Made by a program: the position numbers and the translations under genes
Notes under the pieces: model-generated
The model's database searches: none
Told to the model about the DNA's origin: nothing
Seen by the model: only the letters and a program-made list of their open reading frames with translations
In this document: positions 12,301-30,985 of the stretch, piece after piece
Layout: every line of letters starts with the position of its first letter
Position numbering within the stretch: position 1 is the stretch's first letter
Source of the DNA: Centroberyx gerrardi
Taxonomy: Eukaryota; Chordata; Actinopteri; Beryciformes; Berycidae
NCBI RefSeq assembly: GCF_048128805.1
Contig: NC_136010.1
Location: 30,009,980-30,073,979, forward strand
DNA: 64,000 nt
Reading direction: 5' to 3'

Positions 12301-15300
12301 ACACATTCAAATGATATTGTTTGACATATTATTGTACATTACTCACTTAAATGCATGAAGGTTTAGTCAGGTAATTTCAACACGCTGTAGTAGGGGTGGG
12401 TGACATTGCCAGTATCACGATCCACAATATGGATCATGTTTTCCAGGTGGTGTTCATCTACTGGTTTTTCTGGTAATGTCGTTTGAAAAATGTTAAGTAC
12501 AATAAAGCCATAAAAGTTCAAAATGTTGCATTAGCATCAATTCAAGTTAAGGGCTTCCCACAATCCACCAGTGTAGTACTGATCAATTCTATAATGTTGA
12601 TCAAGGGTGTCAGATGAGTGCTGATCAATGGTGTCTGTGTCCAAGGGATACCAGACAGGTATTGATGGATGGTGTGTGTATCAGACGGATATTGATGGGT
12701 GATGTGTTTGTTCCCAGCGGCATACCGTAACCTGGGCCAGAATCTGTGGGGCCCTCACCGCTACGGCTGTCTGAACAACGTCCAGGTCAGCTGTGTGGTT
12801 TCTGGTCCTTGTGCCGCCCACAGCCTCCTCATTACCACCGAGGGCAAGCTGTGGAGCTGGGGTAAGTAGCATGGTGTATAAACGCCACACAGGAAAGACA
12901 GTAGAATTTCAAGTGGATTGATGTCAGCTGAACTGTTTGTGGAAATTTTAGAAAATTGATAGGTTAGTAACTTGGCCATTTTTGGACCAATCCCATAGCT
13001 TTTCACAAGTGAGATTTTAATATGTCCACTAAAGAAGAGTACATCATGTACTTTTAATATTGTGAACTTTTTTTAGTTCTTTCATGTGCTCAGTTTCATG
13101 TGCTCATCACTCTCCTTGGTGAAAAAGACAGTTAAAATGTTAATCGCAATTATTTGTGAGACAATAATCGTCATTACAAAATTTCACAGTTCAAGGCTAG
13201 AAGGGGACAAACTAGGTCTCATGCAGCACTGATGGGTGAAATTTATCTGGGTAAGCCCCAACACATTAGATTGAATATAAGGCAGTATTTTACCAAGAAA
13301 AGTTGCATTATGTAGCTTCAAACTTAGTTACTCATTTAGATTTGTACACAAGTTGCTGTCAGATGAGTGTAGCCATGTTTGAATCCAGAGGGGAAGGAGC
13401 TGTCCGTGTTGAGCTGTTGCTTCTGGGATCCTCAGGTCGTAATGAAAAGGGTCAGCTGGGTCATGGCGATACCAAACGTCTAGAGGCTCCCAAGCTCATC
13501 GAAGCCCTTGCAGATCATGTGATCGTCGCTGCAGCCTGCGGGCGCAACCACACCCTGGCACTCACAGGTGGGAATCAGTTTGATCGTCTTGACTACCAGA
13601 GGGAGTTTCTCAAAAGTTATTTGTCAAATTCCCATGACACTGGCGGTGATAATATTTTGTTTAACTTAACATTATCATGTCCTTTTGTTAAACAATACAG
13701 TGAGATTTGGAATTACAATTCTCATTGCACTGGATCTTTTGATATATTGGTAACATCAGTGCACAGCTTGTGAAGGCCAGTACATGCTGATGTGTTTGGT
13801 GACGTGCTGGTGTTTCCCCAGAGGGTGGCACTGCATACTCATTTGGAGAGAACAAGCTGGGCCAGCTTGGCCAGGGCAACCAGACTGATGCCGTCCTCAG
13901 CCCAGCACCGGTAAGCCACCACTGCCATTTCTAACACACAAACTGGGGAAAAGCCTGTACTCTCTCATAGGGATACATAGCAGAATATCTTCCACATTTT
14001 TGCTGCTTGTTTTAGCTCTGCTCTATTATAGTGGTCAGTAGAATAGGGTTCAAGAATCTCTCAAAATTACATGGATATTGAAGTACAAAAGATGTAATAT
14101 AATGGTGGCTGAAATATGGGCATTTTTACAGTACACACAATCAGTGGATGAAGCACTTGAGTTTGAGAAGTGTCTGGCAGACACATCTCATATCCCAGGA
14201 ATAATAATATAAGATTGGTCAAGTAAGAAATCCAGTGGGGCCAGCATAAGTCTTTTAAGGTTACAGTAGCACAGCAGGTAAATATATTCTTACAAGTTTG
14301 TCTGTTGCTGGAGAAGGATTTTTATTTATTGAATGCATTCAATCAAAAGGAAGTGTATACTTAAAATACTTAATACTTAAAATTTAAAAAGTTATATTGT
14401 AAGTCATATCTACATTGCAGTGTCTATCTGTTAAAAAATAGTTTATATTGTCCATATAACTGCTTTTCACACTAGACATTTTTGAGCTATCATTTAAAAT
14501 GGCTTTTATTGCCTTCTTGATGATCAAGTCTCTCTCACAATTTGATTGGTTTTATTGTCATGACCAGTATACTTGTGTTGCCAAAGCACTCATGAATGCT
14601 CATACATGTTCACACAATATGTACAGATATACTTGTACAGAACAACATTAATCAGAAAAGACAATCACACACAAAAACAAAACATTTCAGGGATTACAGA
14701 TACTTTTTTTTTTTTCCAGCAATATTCTGTTTGAACGGTCTATATTAATTTGTTACTGTTAGTCCAGAAATTGTGATTTAGATATACAAAGTTCCACATC
14801 TAATACACTTTTCATCTCTTCTTAATCTGTTAGTGCTTGGAACCACTTGATTCTGTCTCTGATAGGGAGATATTTAGCATTTCATCTTCAGTCTCTCTCT
14901 CTTTCCGTTAATGTTAGGTGATGTGTGGGTGGGAGGTTGTTAAGTTTTTAAGATGATTTTAGTTTTTAAGATGATTTTATTTACCGTCTGTTTCGCTGTG
15001 AGATGTTTCATTAAAGAACATTTCTCTCGCCCCCACAGATTTCATATAATGGCCAGCCGCTGGTGAAGGTGGCTTGTGGTGCCGAGTTCAGCATGGTGGT
15101 GGACTGCAAAGGAAATCTGTACTCATTTGGCTGCCCAGAGTATGGACAGCTAGGTATGCTCAGAACAAACAAGCAAATCCACAGCCTTTAATTTTTCAGC
15201 TTTGTTGAAAGTGTTTAGGGAACTTTGCTGTTAATGAACAGTAGGGGGGAAAAGTGTTAGTACCAGTGTTGACAGCAGATGCCAGCTAATGTTGGAGGTT

Positions 15301-18300
15301 GGTGGTTCATTAATTCTTATAGCGGTGTGCATGCAAATAAGTGAAAATGTTCTAGTAAAACAAAAGCTCAACCTAAAAACTTAAAATAAGGGTTAAAAAT
15401 AGCTCCTCAACACTGTAGCCTAGCAACCACATTTCATTTCTATCTTTTTAAGTATGATCTGTTTATGGATTATGATTAGGGTTGGGTATCATTAGGATTT
15501 TACCGATTCCGGTGCCATTTTCGATTCTCCTTGTCGATCTGATTCTTTATCGATTCCCTTATAGATTCCTACTGTATACATTTTTAGGGTTAAAGGAATA
15601 GTTCACCCAAAAATTAAAATTAGGTCATTATCTACTCACCCCCATGCCAGTAGAAAATCGGGTAAAGTTTGTTAGTCCATACAACAGTCCAGGAGATCCC
15701 CAGAAGTACATTGCAGCGTTCTCCAAAACAACTGAAGTTGCAGGAGGCCTGTCTTCAGTCGTCAAAAAATAACGGAAAATAACCATAAAATGGCTCCATG
15801 CAGCTCTTCCAGGATAATCAAAGTCTCCTGAAGCCAACAGATCCCAAAATGACTTGAAAAGACCGACATTTACACCATTATTTAGCTGAAATTGCCATTG
15901 ATTGCGCTTGAACGACCCAATAAAGTGGTAAATGCACTCTACCCGTAATTGCAATATTTCCGACAGCACTTGAAGGTAGCATCTGCTTGCTACCGTAGTG
16001 ACGGCTGCTGCGGTGCAAAAGAAGTGCGGCCAATCTAGGAGATACTGACGTGAATATTAGACTTTTAGACCTATCTTTTGGCTTCCAAAAATGTTATTTT
16101 TGGGTGAACTATTAAAATGAACTATTAAATGATATTTTAATATCACCGAATACATAAAATTCTGCTTTAATATTGGTGCATTAACCAAGCCCCCTGGACT
16201 TTTCTGTTCATAGTGACTTGGTGTTAACGTAATCTTATATGCCCATTTCATAAGTGCAGTATGGCGCCCCCTATTGGTTGACTTTTTTCCCACTCTGAAA
16301 TTGTCTGTGACTGACAGTATATCACACCTAAAGGTTTATTACATTTGTAAGGATTGGAGTACAGCGAACCTCCTTTTGTGTTATGATGGGATAAGTATTA
16401 AATACCAACTCGTGAATATACCCAAAACTTAGATTAGATTGACTAATTAGTAAAAATCTGTATTTTATCTTTGAAAAATTGTATGATATGGACCCAGGAC
16501 TCTAAGCTAGCCCTCTCATCTGTTTCAATGCAGGACACAACTCTGATGGGAAGTTCATTGCTCGTGCCCAGCGCATTGAGTTTGACTGTGAGCTCATCCC
16601 TCGCCGGGTTGCCATCTTCATTGAGAAGTCCAAGGATGGTCAGGTTACGCCAGTGCCCAATGTGGTGGTCCGAGATGTGGCCTGCGGGGGCAACCACACG
16701 GTGAGGAAATGGACTAATTTTTTTGTTCTACTTTTAGAAAGCTTAATGAAAACACTGGGAAGAGGTAAAAGAATATCCTAAAAGTCAAAAATAGGGTTCG
16801 ACCAATATAGCTATTTGATATTCAGTATCCTCAAATTTGGCCATTCTTATGCCAAAAAATTAAAATAAATTTCAAGTATTCCGTGTTTTGAATTTTATTC
16901 TTATCAGGGTGGAAAAGCCTCTGAAATGCCAGGCCTGGCACCAAAGATCAGCCAATAGCAGATAGTAATTTCAGTAGATTGCTTTTTACCGTTAAATGTC
17001 AGGCTTTACGCAGATTTGCGTTTGGGGTTTAGTTACTTTTTAAACTCAGTGTGAAAAGTAATTTGTGTGTGTGATGAAATACCTATAAAGGTGTATTTGT
17101 TTCTAGCTGGTGCTGGACTCCCAGAAGCGAGTGTTCAGCTGGGGTTTCGGTGGTTATGGGCGTTTGGGACATACCGAGCAGAAGGATGAGATGGTTCCCC
17201 GACTGGTAAAGCTGTTCGACTTCCCTGGACGCGGTGCCGCCCAGATTTATACTGGTTACCAGTGCTCCTTTGCAGTCAGCGAGATGGGTAAGAGGGGAGC
17301 ACGACATGGCACACATTTGTGTCTGTAGAATTTCTTTCACCATGTAATGAGAGGTTCATTTTTAATTGTCTCATTGATGTGATGATGCAGTGGAAGTGTA
17401 TGGGCTTCAGATTGATGATCCTAATATGTTTGATAAAATGGCATGTCCATGGTGTGTGTGTGTAAACACCATGGTCATCGTAAGCGTTGGGTTGAAGGCT
17501 CTTCATTCTCAATACCAGAAGACCTTATGTAGTTGATTAGCTGTGTGAGTACTCAATTAGTCAACAGTTGACATTAACTATGTATTGCTTCCTAAACCTG
17601 TCCATACTAAGATATTATCCATACAATAAATGAACTAATTGGTGTGGCAACCGCTGTTATGTATTTTGTAAGTTGTCGATTTCTCATCAGCCTTGTATTT
17701 GCAGGAGGGCTGTTTTTCTGGGGGGTAACAAACACTTCCCGGGAGTCAACCATGTACCCTAAAGCTGTGCAGGATTTATGTGGTTGGAAGGTTCGAAGCC
17801 TGGCATGTGGGTGAGTGCTACAGATTTTTGTTGGTCTTCTTATCTTCCGTCTGTGGCTTGGCAAGTTTATTTGCTTATTTACAGGGTTCCTACGCAGTAT
17901 GGAAAAGTATGGAATTTGATTTTAGTAATTTCCAGGTCTGGATAAGTATGGAAAAAAGAAAAGAGAGTATGGAAAAATATTTGTGTTTCCAGACTATTGC
18001 CCCTATTCTGTTTTCTAAAATATAAAATTCAGAATTTCTAAAAATAAATTGATCATACAAGCAGAATGTTTTTCATGGCGTTTGCAGCAGGCAGCCAGCA
18101 CAGCCAAAATGTTTACCCCTGTGTGAGAGAGCGCGGGCCAGAGCGAGCTTGATGTCGTTGAAAGCAAGGCAAGAAGTATGGCGTGCGGCTGAACGCACAC
18201 TCCTACGCAGAGCTGCCTGTACGTCACAGCCTGCAAAACAGCTCTGCCCCAAGTACCTTACAACTGTACTAAATCCGGACATCCGCGACCAAATTAGTTT

Positions 18301-18328
18301 GAAAGAAAATGCGGCAATATATTTGAAT

Positions 18329-18382
<54 letters not shown>

Positions 18383-18400
18383 CATACATACATACATACA

Positions 18401-18432
<32 letters not shown>

Positions 18433-21400
18433 GCATCACAAATAACCAAATATTAAGCTTGTCTGAACATTTATGAGTTATGCAGTGATGTAGTCATCAG
18501 AAAAGTAAACGGACGGATTGAATAAAATGCTGTGCATTGAACTTATGAGCTACAGTACCTAGCTACAATCTTCTGGCAATTATTTGGCAACATAATAGCA
18601 GACATAGTCAGAATGTAACAGTGTTTCCCACACATAGACTTTACTTGGCCCGCCCAGGTATATTAACAGCCGCCAAAGTATATTTGGCGACCCATTTTAG
18701 CATTTTTTATTTTTATTTTTTTATCCATCCGAGAGAACGATGCCATCCGTGATCGATTAACTAGTGGACAATCTCCCCTCGCTCTAAGTTACCCCTCCAG
18801 GTTTTCCCACACATAGAAAACTTTGTGGCAGGCCGCCACAATATCAGCACTGACCGCCACAAATTATTTTTTTTCACCATTTAATCGTAGAACTGCGTGT
18901 AGCGCTTTGATTCGCTCAGCCACTAATTGCTCCACGCGATCTCTCTCTCTCTCTCTCTGTTGCTGCCCCTCTCTCTCTCTCTCTCTGTTGCTCGGTCTCT
19001 CACCGGACCCGTCTGTTCGCCTCCCACTGCCCATGCGTGAGGGATGTTTTTTTCCATGCCAAGAAGACGGCCGACTGAATTCCTGAAAAGAAGAACTAAC
19101 AGTTAACGTTACTCGGAATACAGCTGAGTTTCCGAGATTAGCACGCTGTATAGCCTAGCTGCTAGTCAGTATCCACCGAGTGGACTGATAGAGTTAAAAA
19201 GTTAATATTAACGTTGACTCTGAATATTTGCTCCCTCAATCCAGATTAATATCGAAAAATATTTTCAAAGAAGGAAAAGCACTCGTCCTGAGGAGGAGCA
19301 GGACAGTCTGGACCAGAGGAGCTGCTGAGCAGTAAAACAGAGTAGATAATAATGTGAAAGGCTGTAATGTAACGATGTAAAGATACAGGTGAGACTGACA
19401 GCACAGAGAGATGTAGCAGGGCAGAGGGGCAGAAAGCAGATTTCTCTGTAAAAGAGTCTCATCTATTCTTCACCTTGTAGACAAAAGCAACAACAAACAG
19501 AAGAGTATAGCACTGTTTATATTTTTTAGTTCTGTTATCTTTGACACAAAGTACTTTAGATATCTACAGGTTAGTTATTTGTTTGACAAATGGAACTATT
19601 TAAAGAGGCCTACATTAGATAATTTTTCAGCCTTCCAGGTAATGGGATCCTTTATTGATATTAGCCCCCCCCCAACCCACCTACCACCACAAATACATTC
19701 AAATTCTGTGGGAAACACTGTGTAACATACATGTTAACAGTTGGATTTTAAAACCATTTATTTACATAATTAACATCTAGCTATTTGTACTCAGATGTCA
19801 AATATGGTCTGAAAAATCTACCGAGAAGTCTGGAAATTTGAGTGTGGAAAAGTATGGAATTTTGAAATGGAAAATGTGTAGGAACCCTGTATTTAGTGTG
19901 GAGGACATTTTATTGTCTTTCCACCCTCAACCTGATGTTCAATGCATTCCTGGAGTAAATTTGTGAAGTGTTGTAATTTACCTTTTTCCCACGGCGCAGC
20001 CGATGGCATCAGGAGACAAGTCAGTCATACAGGTCAGGTCAGTCAGTCATACACCTGTCGCTTTGCTAGATGGCCTCTAGAGGGCGTCGAGGGAGCGTCT
20101 AGAGGGTGTTGGCCTCTCATCTATGGGCTAAAAGCCACATTCAGTCCCACACAGAGATGGTTATTCTAAAGTGCTGGCTAACACTGGTATCAATAAGTAC
20201 TGTTTTGTAGAATAAGTAGACGAGGCAGGTTAATTACAGCACTTGTCACAAAATAACTACTGGAATGCATTGAACTTCACAGATCGATAAGTGTAAGAGT
20301 ATCCAAGGCTGGATTTTTCCATGAAGTTCTTAATTTTTACATTGTGAAGCACACACCTGGCCACAAAATGTTATTAATCATTATATATTGCTGTAATGCA
20401 CTGTCAGGTGAATGGTTAAACCATCATGCTATATTTTAGAGCTGCCGTATGTTATCTTTGCTTTTATCATGCAACTTAACAGTATGCCAAACGTAATTCC
20501 TCAACAAGTGCCAAATTGTGAAAATGTCATTACAAGTATTTTGTTTGAATTGAAGTTAGTGGACAATTAAAGTGCATTAGTTTTTAATTTCCTTCAATTT
20601 GTTACTCTTTCAATAGGAAGAGCAGTATTGTTATTGCGGCAGATGAGAGTACGATCAGCTGGGGACCCTCGCCTACATTTGGAGAGCTGGTAAGACCTGA
20701 GGCTGAAATGAGGCCTCAACTAGGGTTAGAGCCATATATGGGGCCGATATGATATTGTCCTTTTTAAAAAAGATCTGGTCCAGTCAGTGTTGTCCTCCTC
20801 TGATATGACGGATATGATGCAGTGTGATCGATTGCACATTTATTGTAGAACTGATTATCCATGCCTTTAACCTGAATTGACTGTAATGTGACATTTTGAT
20901 CAGATTCCACCACCAAATATTACCATCCTGGGTTTCAATGCAGAGTGTGTGTGCCATGGTCTAAATGCTGTTTCAGAGGCTTTTCCACTCTGACAAGAAT
21001 AACATTCTGGGGGAAACACTGAATACTTGTAATTTCAAATTTAAAGATATTGAATGTTGATACAAATGGCGGCTATTGGCGACTTAAATCCAAAAATATG
21101 TCATCCTTCAAAAACTCATCAGTTGAACCCTCCACTTAAAGTATCTCACATAATGTCCTGTTGTATGAAAAATATGACATTAACTGACATTATCCTTATC
21201 AATTGTAATGCAGTCATTATGATATTTTATGTTGTGATACAGTCAGGAGCTCAGTAGTTGCTTTGTTACAGGGTTATGGAGACAACAAGCCCAAATCCTC
21301 CACCACTGCCCAGGAGGTCAAGACCTTGGACGGGATCTACGCTGAACAGGTAAAATTTGCCACAAATGAAAAAAAACTTTTCAATAAAATACATTTTTGG

Positions 21401-22288
21401 CATTACAGTCGAGCTCTTTCAGTTTCAGAGAAAATCATTTAAATATTTCTTTCTTGAGACAGACTAGTCTAGCCTGGTAAGACCATCCTGATCACGTGAC
21501 CTCACATTCTGTTTCACTCCACGGATCAGTCTGGACTTCTAGCCACCCACATTGATTTCAGTGGGCGGGAGTACTTGCCTTGACAGACAAACTCCTTCAG
21601 CCAATCAGCGAATCCAAATTCAAATCCAGTCGGAAGAACGACGAAAACGTCTTTTCCGCCGAGAAACTCCGCTAGTGCATACTCTTGTTCTTGTTTAATT
21701 GTTGTTATTGAGTCTATTTCTGCAATAACTGCACTTATGGCTGTGTTTACTCTACTAACGTTAACGTTACCGCTCGTTGCTTCGGGAGACGCCATTACTG
21801 TTTTGCCAGCGGCGGCCTGTATTTCACGTCATCAACTACGACGCAGTCCCTGATTGGCCCAGTTACATTGTAATTTCAGGAAATCGATGTGGGCGGCTAG
21901 AAGTCCAGACTGATCCGTGGAGCGAAACAGAATGTGAGGTCACGTGATCAGGATGGTCTTACCAGGCTAAGACTAGTCGACTAATCCTTCGGACTACTTT
22001 GCTTTCAATATTATGTCAAAACACGTCATGGAGGACACAAATGATGTGCAATACATCCTATTTATTCATTATTTTAATAAAAGTAGCATTAAAAAGTAGC
22101 ATGTTGCAGTTTTAAGCAGCAAGAATAGAGTATTCATTTTGAAAATGGAACAGAGTAATTTATTGAAGTGTGTGTGTTTGCAGGTGGTGATGGGTTACTC
22201 TCACTCTCTGGTCATCGCCAGACAGGACAGCCAACAGGAGCAGGAGAAACTGAAAAAGCTGCCAGAGTACAACCCCCGAACACTTTAA
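9400..22288 (+). CDS. rcc2: Regulator of chromosome condensation 2 (RCC2/TD-60), complete coding sequence
   Basis: RCC2 is an RCC1-like seven-bladed propeller protein that associates with the chromosomal passenger complex and with Rac1/RalA and cortactin, acting at centromeres, midzone and cell edge. Coding exons: 9400-9600, 9739-9832, 12718-12861, 13436-13567, 13822-13910, 15039-15153, 16534-16700, 17107-17287, 17705-17810, 20617-20689, 21272-21349 and 22184-22288. They sum to 1485 nt and 494 aa, close to mammalian RCC2 (about 520). All junctions are GT-AG and keep frame. Landmarks in order: basic MPRKK start and acidic-serine N-terminal tail (1-67), GQLLIFGATNWD, NEKGQLGHGD, AACGRNHTLAL, CPEYGQLGHNSDG, GFGGYGRLGH, SWGPSPTFGELGYGD, and the family C-terminus LPEYNPRTL. 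The ATG follows the acceptor at 9385. Main divergence from mammals is the shorter N-tail. Introns 3, 10 and 12 carry mobile elements. Confidence 0.97.
9833..12717 (+). other. rcc2 intron 3 content
   Basis: Large intron between the second and third coding exons. It contains copy A of a dispersed repeat (9862-10230) and other AT-rich sequence with no recognised gene. A 92-residue minus-strand ORF at 11539-11817 has no visible domain and is not called as a gene. Confidence 0.5.
9862..10230 (+). repeat. Dispersed fish repeat, copy A
   Basis: Shares the core GCTGTTTCAGAGGCTTTTCC followed by an AGAATAA...CTGGGGGAA block with copies at 20728-21140 and 35060-35570. GATCTGGTCCAGT lies upstream of the core in copies A and B. 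All three copies have the same orientation. No TIRs were recognised; edges are approximate. Confidence 0.7.
13568..15038 (+). other. rcc2 introns 5 and 6
   Basis: Two introns flanking the 89-nt exon at 13822-13910. Intron 6 (13911-15038) is AT-rich with a T-tract near 14705. No extra feature seen. Confidence 0.4.
15590..16120. mobile_element. MITE with AGTTCACCCAAAAAT termini
   Basis: Left end reads TTAAAGGAATAGTTCACCC; right end reads TTTTTGGGTGAACTATT, an inverted terminus. TTAA at the left edge is compatible with a TTAA target, but the right copy is degraded to TTAAA/AAAATG. Internally it has only an incidental 113-codon minus-strand ORF. It lies in rcc2 intron 7. A fragment in opposite orientation occurs at 1-137. 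Confidence 0.7.
18331..18431. repeat. (TA)n(CATA)n compound microsatellite
   Basis: About 45 bp of TA repeats followed by about 55 bp of CATA repeats. Both strands give spurious Tyr/Ile/His or Met/Tyr/Val/Cys ORFs. Confidence 0.95.
18619..19720. mobile_element. Nested hAT-type element (CAGTGTTTCCCACA termini)
   Basis: Starts CAGTGTTTCCCACACA and ends CTGTGGGAAACACTG, a well-known fish hAT terminus. Both sides are flanked by TGTAA. It is nested inside the 17882-19889 element. The interior includes a second degraded TTTCCCACACATAGAAAACT block (about 18801) and CT-rich tracts, with no transposase. Confidence 0.75.
20728..21140 (+). repeat. Dispersed fish repeat, copy B
   Basis: Same family as 9862-10230: AGATCTGGTCCAGT, then GCTGTTTCAGAGGCTTTTCC, then TTCTGGGGGAAACACTGAAT. 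It lies in rcc2 intron 11 in gene orientation. Confidence 0.7.
21461..21978 (-). mobile_element. 500-bp element with long TIRs, 9-bp TSD and a helicase-like ORF fragment
   Basis: The element proper is 21470-21969. The ends are inverted repeats of about 90 bp, both reading TAGCCTGGTAAGACCATCCT inward, with roughly three mismatches. It is flanked on both sides by AGACTAGTC, a perfect 9-bp direct repeat, which fits Mutator-like elements better than 8-bp hAT/P elements. The minus strand holds an ATG-initiated 89-codon ORF (21526-21795). It contains TIKQEQEYALAEFL and KDVFVVLPTGF, resembling the segment before and into motif I of RecQ-family helicases, but it diverges where GKS is expected. It sits in rcc2 intron 12. 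The inner GACTAGTC of the duplication is palindromic, so part of the flank match could be inverted rather than duplicated. Confidence 0.75.
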
Positions 22289-23335
22289 TCGGTCCGCAAA
22301 ACCCAACAACCTCTCACCTTTTTTTCCACCTTTTTCACTTCAGCAGAGGCCAGCGGTGCTCCTCAGGAAGCATCTGCATCTGTTAAGTCACTGTTGGTCA
22401 TGACGGTGTGCTAGTGGGATGGTTGAGTTAAGGGGGGGGAGGATGCACACATCTCTACTACCAGCAAACTGGCTCAACAACAATTTGGACATTTTAAATC
22501 AGAAAAAAGAATGTGCCGCAGTAAGGGACTGGACAGGACTGTTCCTCTGGACCAACGGTGTCTGTCCGGGTCTCACAAAGGACGGTCAAGACATCTTCAC
22601 CTCCCACTGCTACAAAGAACCAGCAACAAATTCCTCAAAGCACTTCACACTCTCCAGAGTTGTGCTTCCCAACCCCTCTGCGTTTTGTAGTTCATTCAAT
22701 TCTCCTGTTTATTTTTCTTTTCTTTTTTTTATTGCAGTTATTTCAGCTGATCTAGTTGTCTCCCACACATTTCTGGGTGCTACATCAGGACCCTCAATCT
22801 TTTTCCAATGAGGGATTTTCAAAGACCAACACTCCATATCTGTGCCTTTTTCAAAAGTGTACTTTCAGGATATGGATTTACCAATAGTTTTTTATGTTCC
22901 AGACGACCAGTTGTCTGACTTTGTTCATATGGCAGTGTTACCAGGTATGTTTGCTGCTGCCACGAAAATACAATCAGGTTTTGGGACGTGATGTTCTGAC
23001 TTTGTGCACTCCACTCATAATGTTACATTCCTTTTGTTTTCCTCTTAAGTGTTTGCATCAAGGATGCACACCTCAGTCCTTCCAAGGCCATAGGTCTTCT
23101 TATCTTTGTCTAATTTGAGTACTGTTGGCTATTCCAATGCTTAAAGCGGTTTCAGGACCATTTAATGCACTGTCTGTGGAAATGGTTCAACATTGACCAA
23201 GGTGTGCTAGAAAAGCAGGCATGTCCAATTTTTTTCCTACCTGTACTGCATTAATTTGTTATGCTGGTGTATGTCTCTGGGTTAAAATGTTTTTTCATTG
23301 AAATGGTAATTAAAGATTCATGTAAACTGGTTTGT
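22289..23335 (+). other. rcc2: rcc2 3'UTR with poly(A) signal
   Basis: Roughly 1 kb of non-coding sequence follows the stop. An ATTAAA hexamer at 23309-23314 is the best poly(A) signal. Confidence 0.6.
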
Positions 23336-24339
23336 TTTGTTCCTCAATTCTCCATTTGTCAGACTTTGTGCAGGACTAGTGTGCCAGTCATTATACTGTA
23401 AAAATATCCAAATAAGTCATTTATTGTATTTATTCTTGTTTATCTTAAGATAATTTTCTTAAAGAAAAAAATGCCAATAGGGTGAGACAATTACACTTGT
23501 TTTCAATGTAAATCAACTTAGTGACATATTATTGACACTGGTAGAAAGCAGATGAAACTGCATTAAAGTGAAATGGCCTCAATTTTAAGATGCAGTACTA
23601 GGCTAAAAGACTTGAAAGTGGAGTGCGTCTATTCTCATTTTTCTTGAATTAATATCTTAATTGCTAACAGTTAATTAGTTCAGTCTTAAAGAGGTAAAAA
23701 TGTTTGTTTCCAGATTCCAGAGATGCTAGGTGGACTAGAAAACAGGTAGAAAATGTGTTTTCCATAAAGGCAGCAGATGAACATTAAGATGAACATTTCT
23801 CTCTGGGTTTCCCTCAAAAGTTGAGGCAGATGGCAGCCGGGATGCAGTGGAGGGTAAACCCACCTAGTCTCAGGTTAGCCACCTTTATAGGCTGAAAACA
23901 CGTAGTACAGATCATAGACTCAAATTGCTGTAAATTATAAAATGGGGGTATTTTAAGGATAAAACTTTTTTCTTGAAAATACTGACTCTTGTTTATATTG
24001 GTGTTTTGCATGATTACCAAGGGGAGATTTGCCCTCCATTTTGTTAAAGCTACATCACTGGTTTTGAGGGAGGTCTGACAGGTCCAGTGGCAGATTTAAA
24101 GCAGCACGACAGAATCAACAAATATTCCTTTAGGCCCTACATTAATACAATACTAAAATGTTTAAGGGGATTTTAAAACGGCACTATGACATCAAGGTAG
24201 TCCGCTAACCCAAGCTGTGTTACATTATTTATTTAGCCAGTGTCTAGGCAAACTGGCCTACAAGACCCATTTGTCGTGATACCCCAATAGGTTACCGATT
24301 CATTGCAAGGACCACGACAAAAAGTTGTACTCTAAACAA
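23336..24339. other. Intergenic interval between convergent rcc2 and rpl22
   Basis: AT-rich. It includes a copy (about 23838-23960) of a dispersed repeat with core GTGGAGGGTAAACCCACC, also seen near 905 and, degraded, near 2945. No gene recognised. Confidence 0.5.
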
Positions 24340-24345
24340 TTTATT
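24340..24345 (-). other. rpl22: rpl22 poly(A) signal
   Basis: AATAAA on the minus strand, 30 bp downstream of the stop codon, implying a very short 3'UTR as usual for ribosomal protein genes. Confidence 0.8.
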
Positions 24346-24374
24346 GAATGTACAAAATCAGGCAGATTTTCAGT

Positions 24375-30958
<6,584 letters not shown>

Positions 30959-30985
30959 GGCGGAGAAGCTAGCAGAAAGGAAGAG
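30959..30985 (-). promoter_or_regulatory. rpl22: rpl22 5'UTR with a TOP-like pyrimidine start
   Basis: Just upstream of the ATG the minus strand reads CTCTTCCTTTCTGCTAGC, a pyrimidine-rich stretch like the 5' terminal oligopyrimidine of ribosomal protein mRNAs. The exact start site is inferred. Confidence 0.6.

Larger units (their letters stand above)
17882..19889. mobile_element. Composite hAT-like element in rcc2 intron 10
   Basis: Left end is CAGGGTTCCTACGCAG and right end is GTGTAGGAACCCTG, so the termini are inverted. The subterminal GGAAAAGTATGGAATTTGA motif of the left end has a related GGAAAAGTATGGAATTTTGA near the right end. The hexamer TATTTA flanks both sides as a short direct repeat. 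The interior carries a (TA)n(CATA)n tract and a second element (18619-19720). No intact transposase frame was seen. Confidence 0.75.

Noticed and set aside
13303-13435. In-frame extension of the rcc2 exon upstream of 13436
   Set aside because: A clear acceptor (GGATCCTCAG|GT) restores the WSWGRNEKG join; the upstream open frame is intron.
16443-16704. 84-codon minus-strand and 77-codon plus-strand ORFs
   Set aside because: Both overlap the genuine rcc2 exon at 16534-16700 in wrong frames.
18073-18433. Long ORFs of Tyr-Ile, Met-Tyr-Val-Cys or His-Thr-Tyr-Ile repeats on both strands
   Set aside because: They are translations of the (TA)n(CATA)n microsatellite and have no gene-like context.
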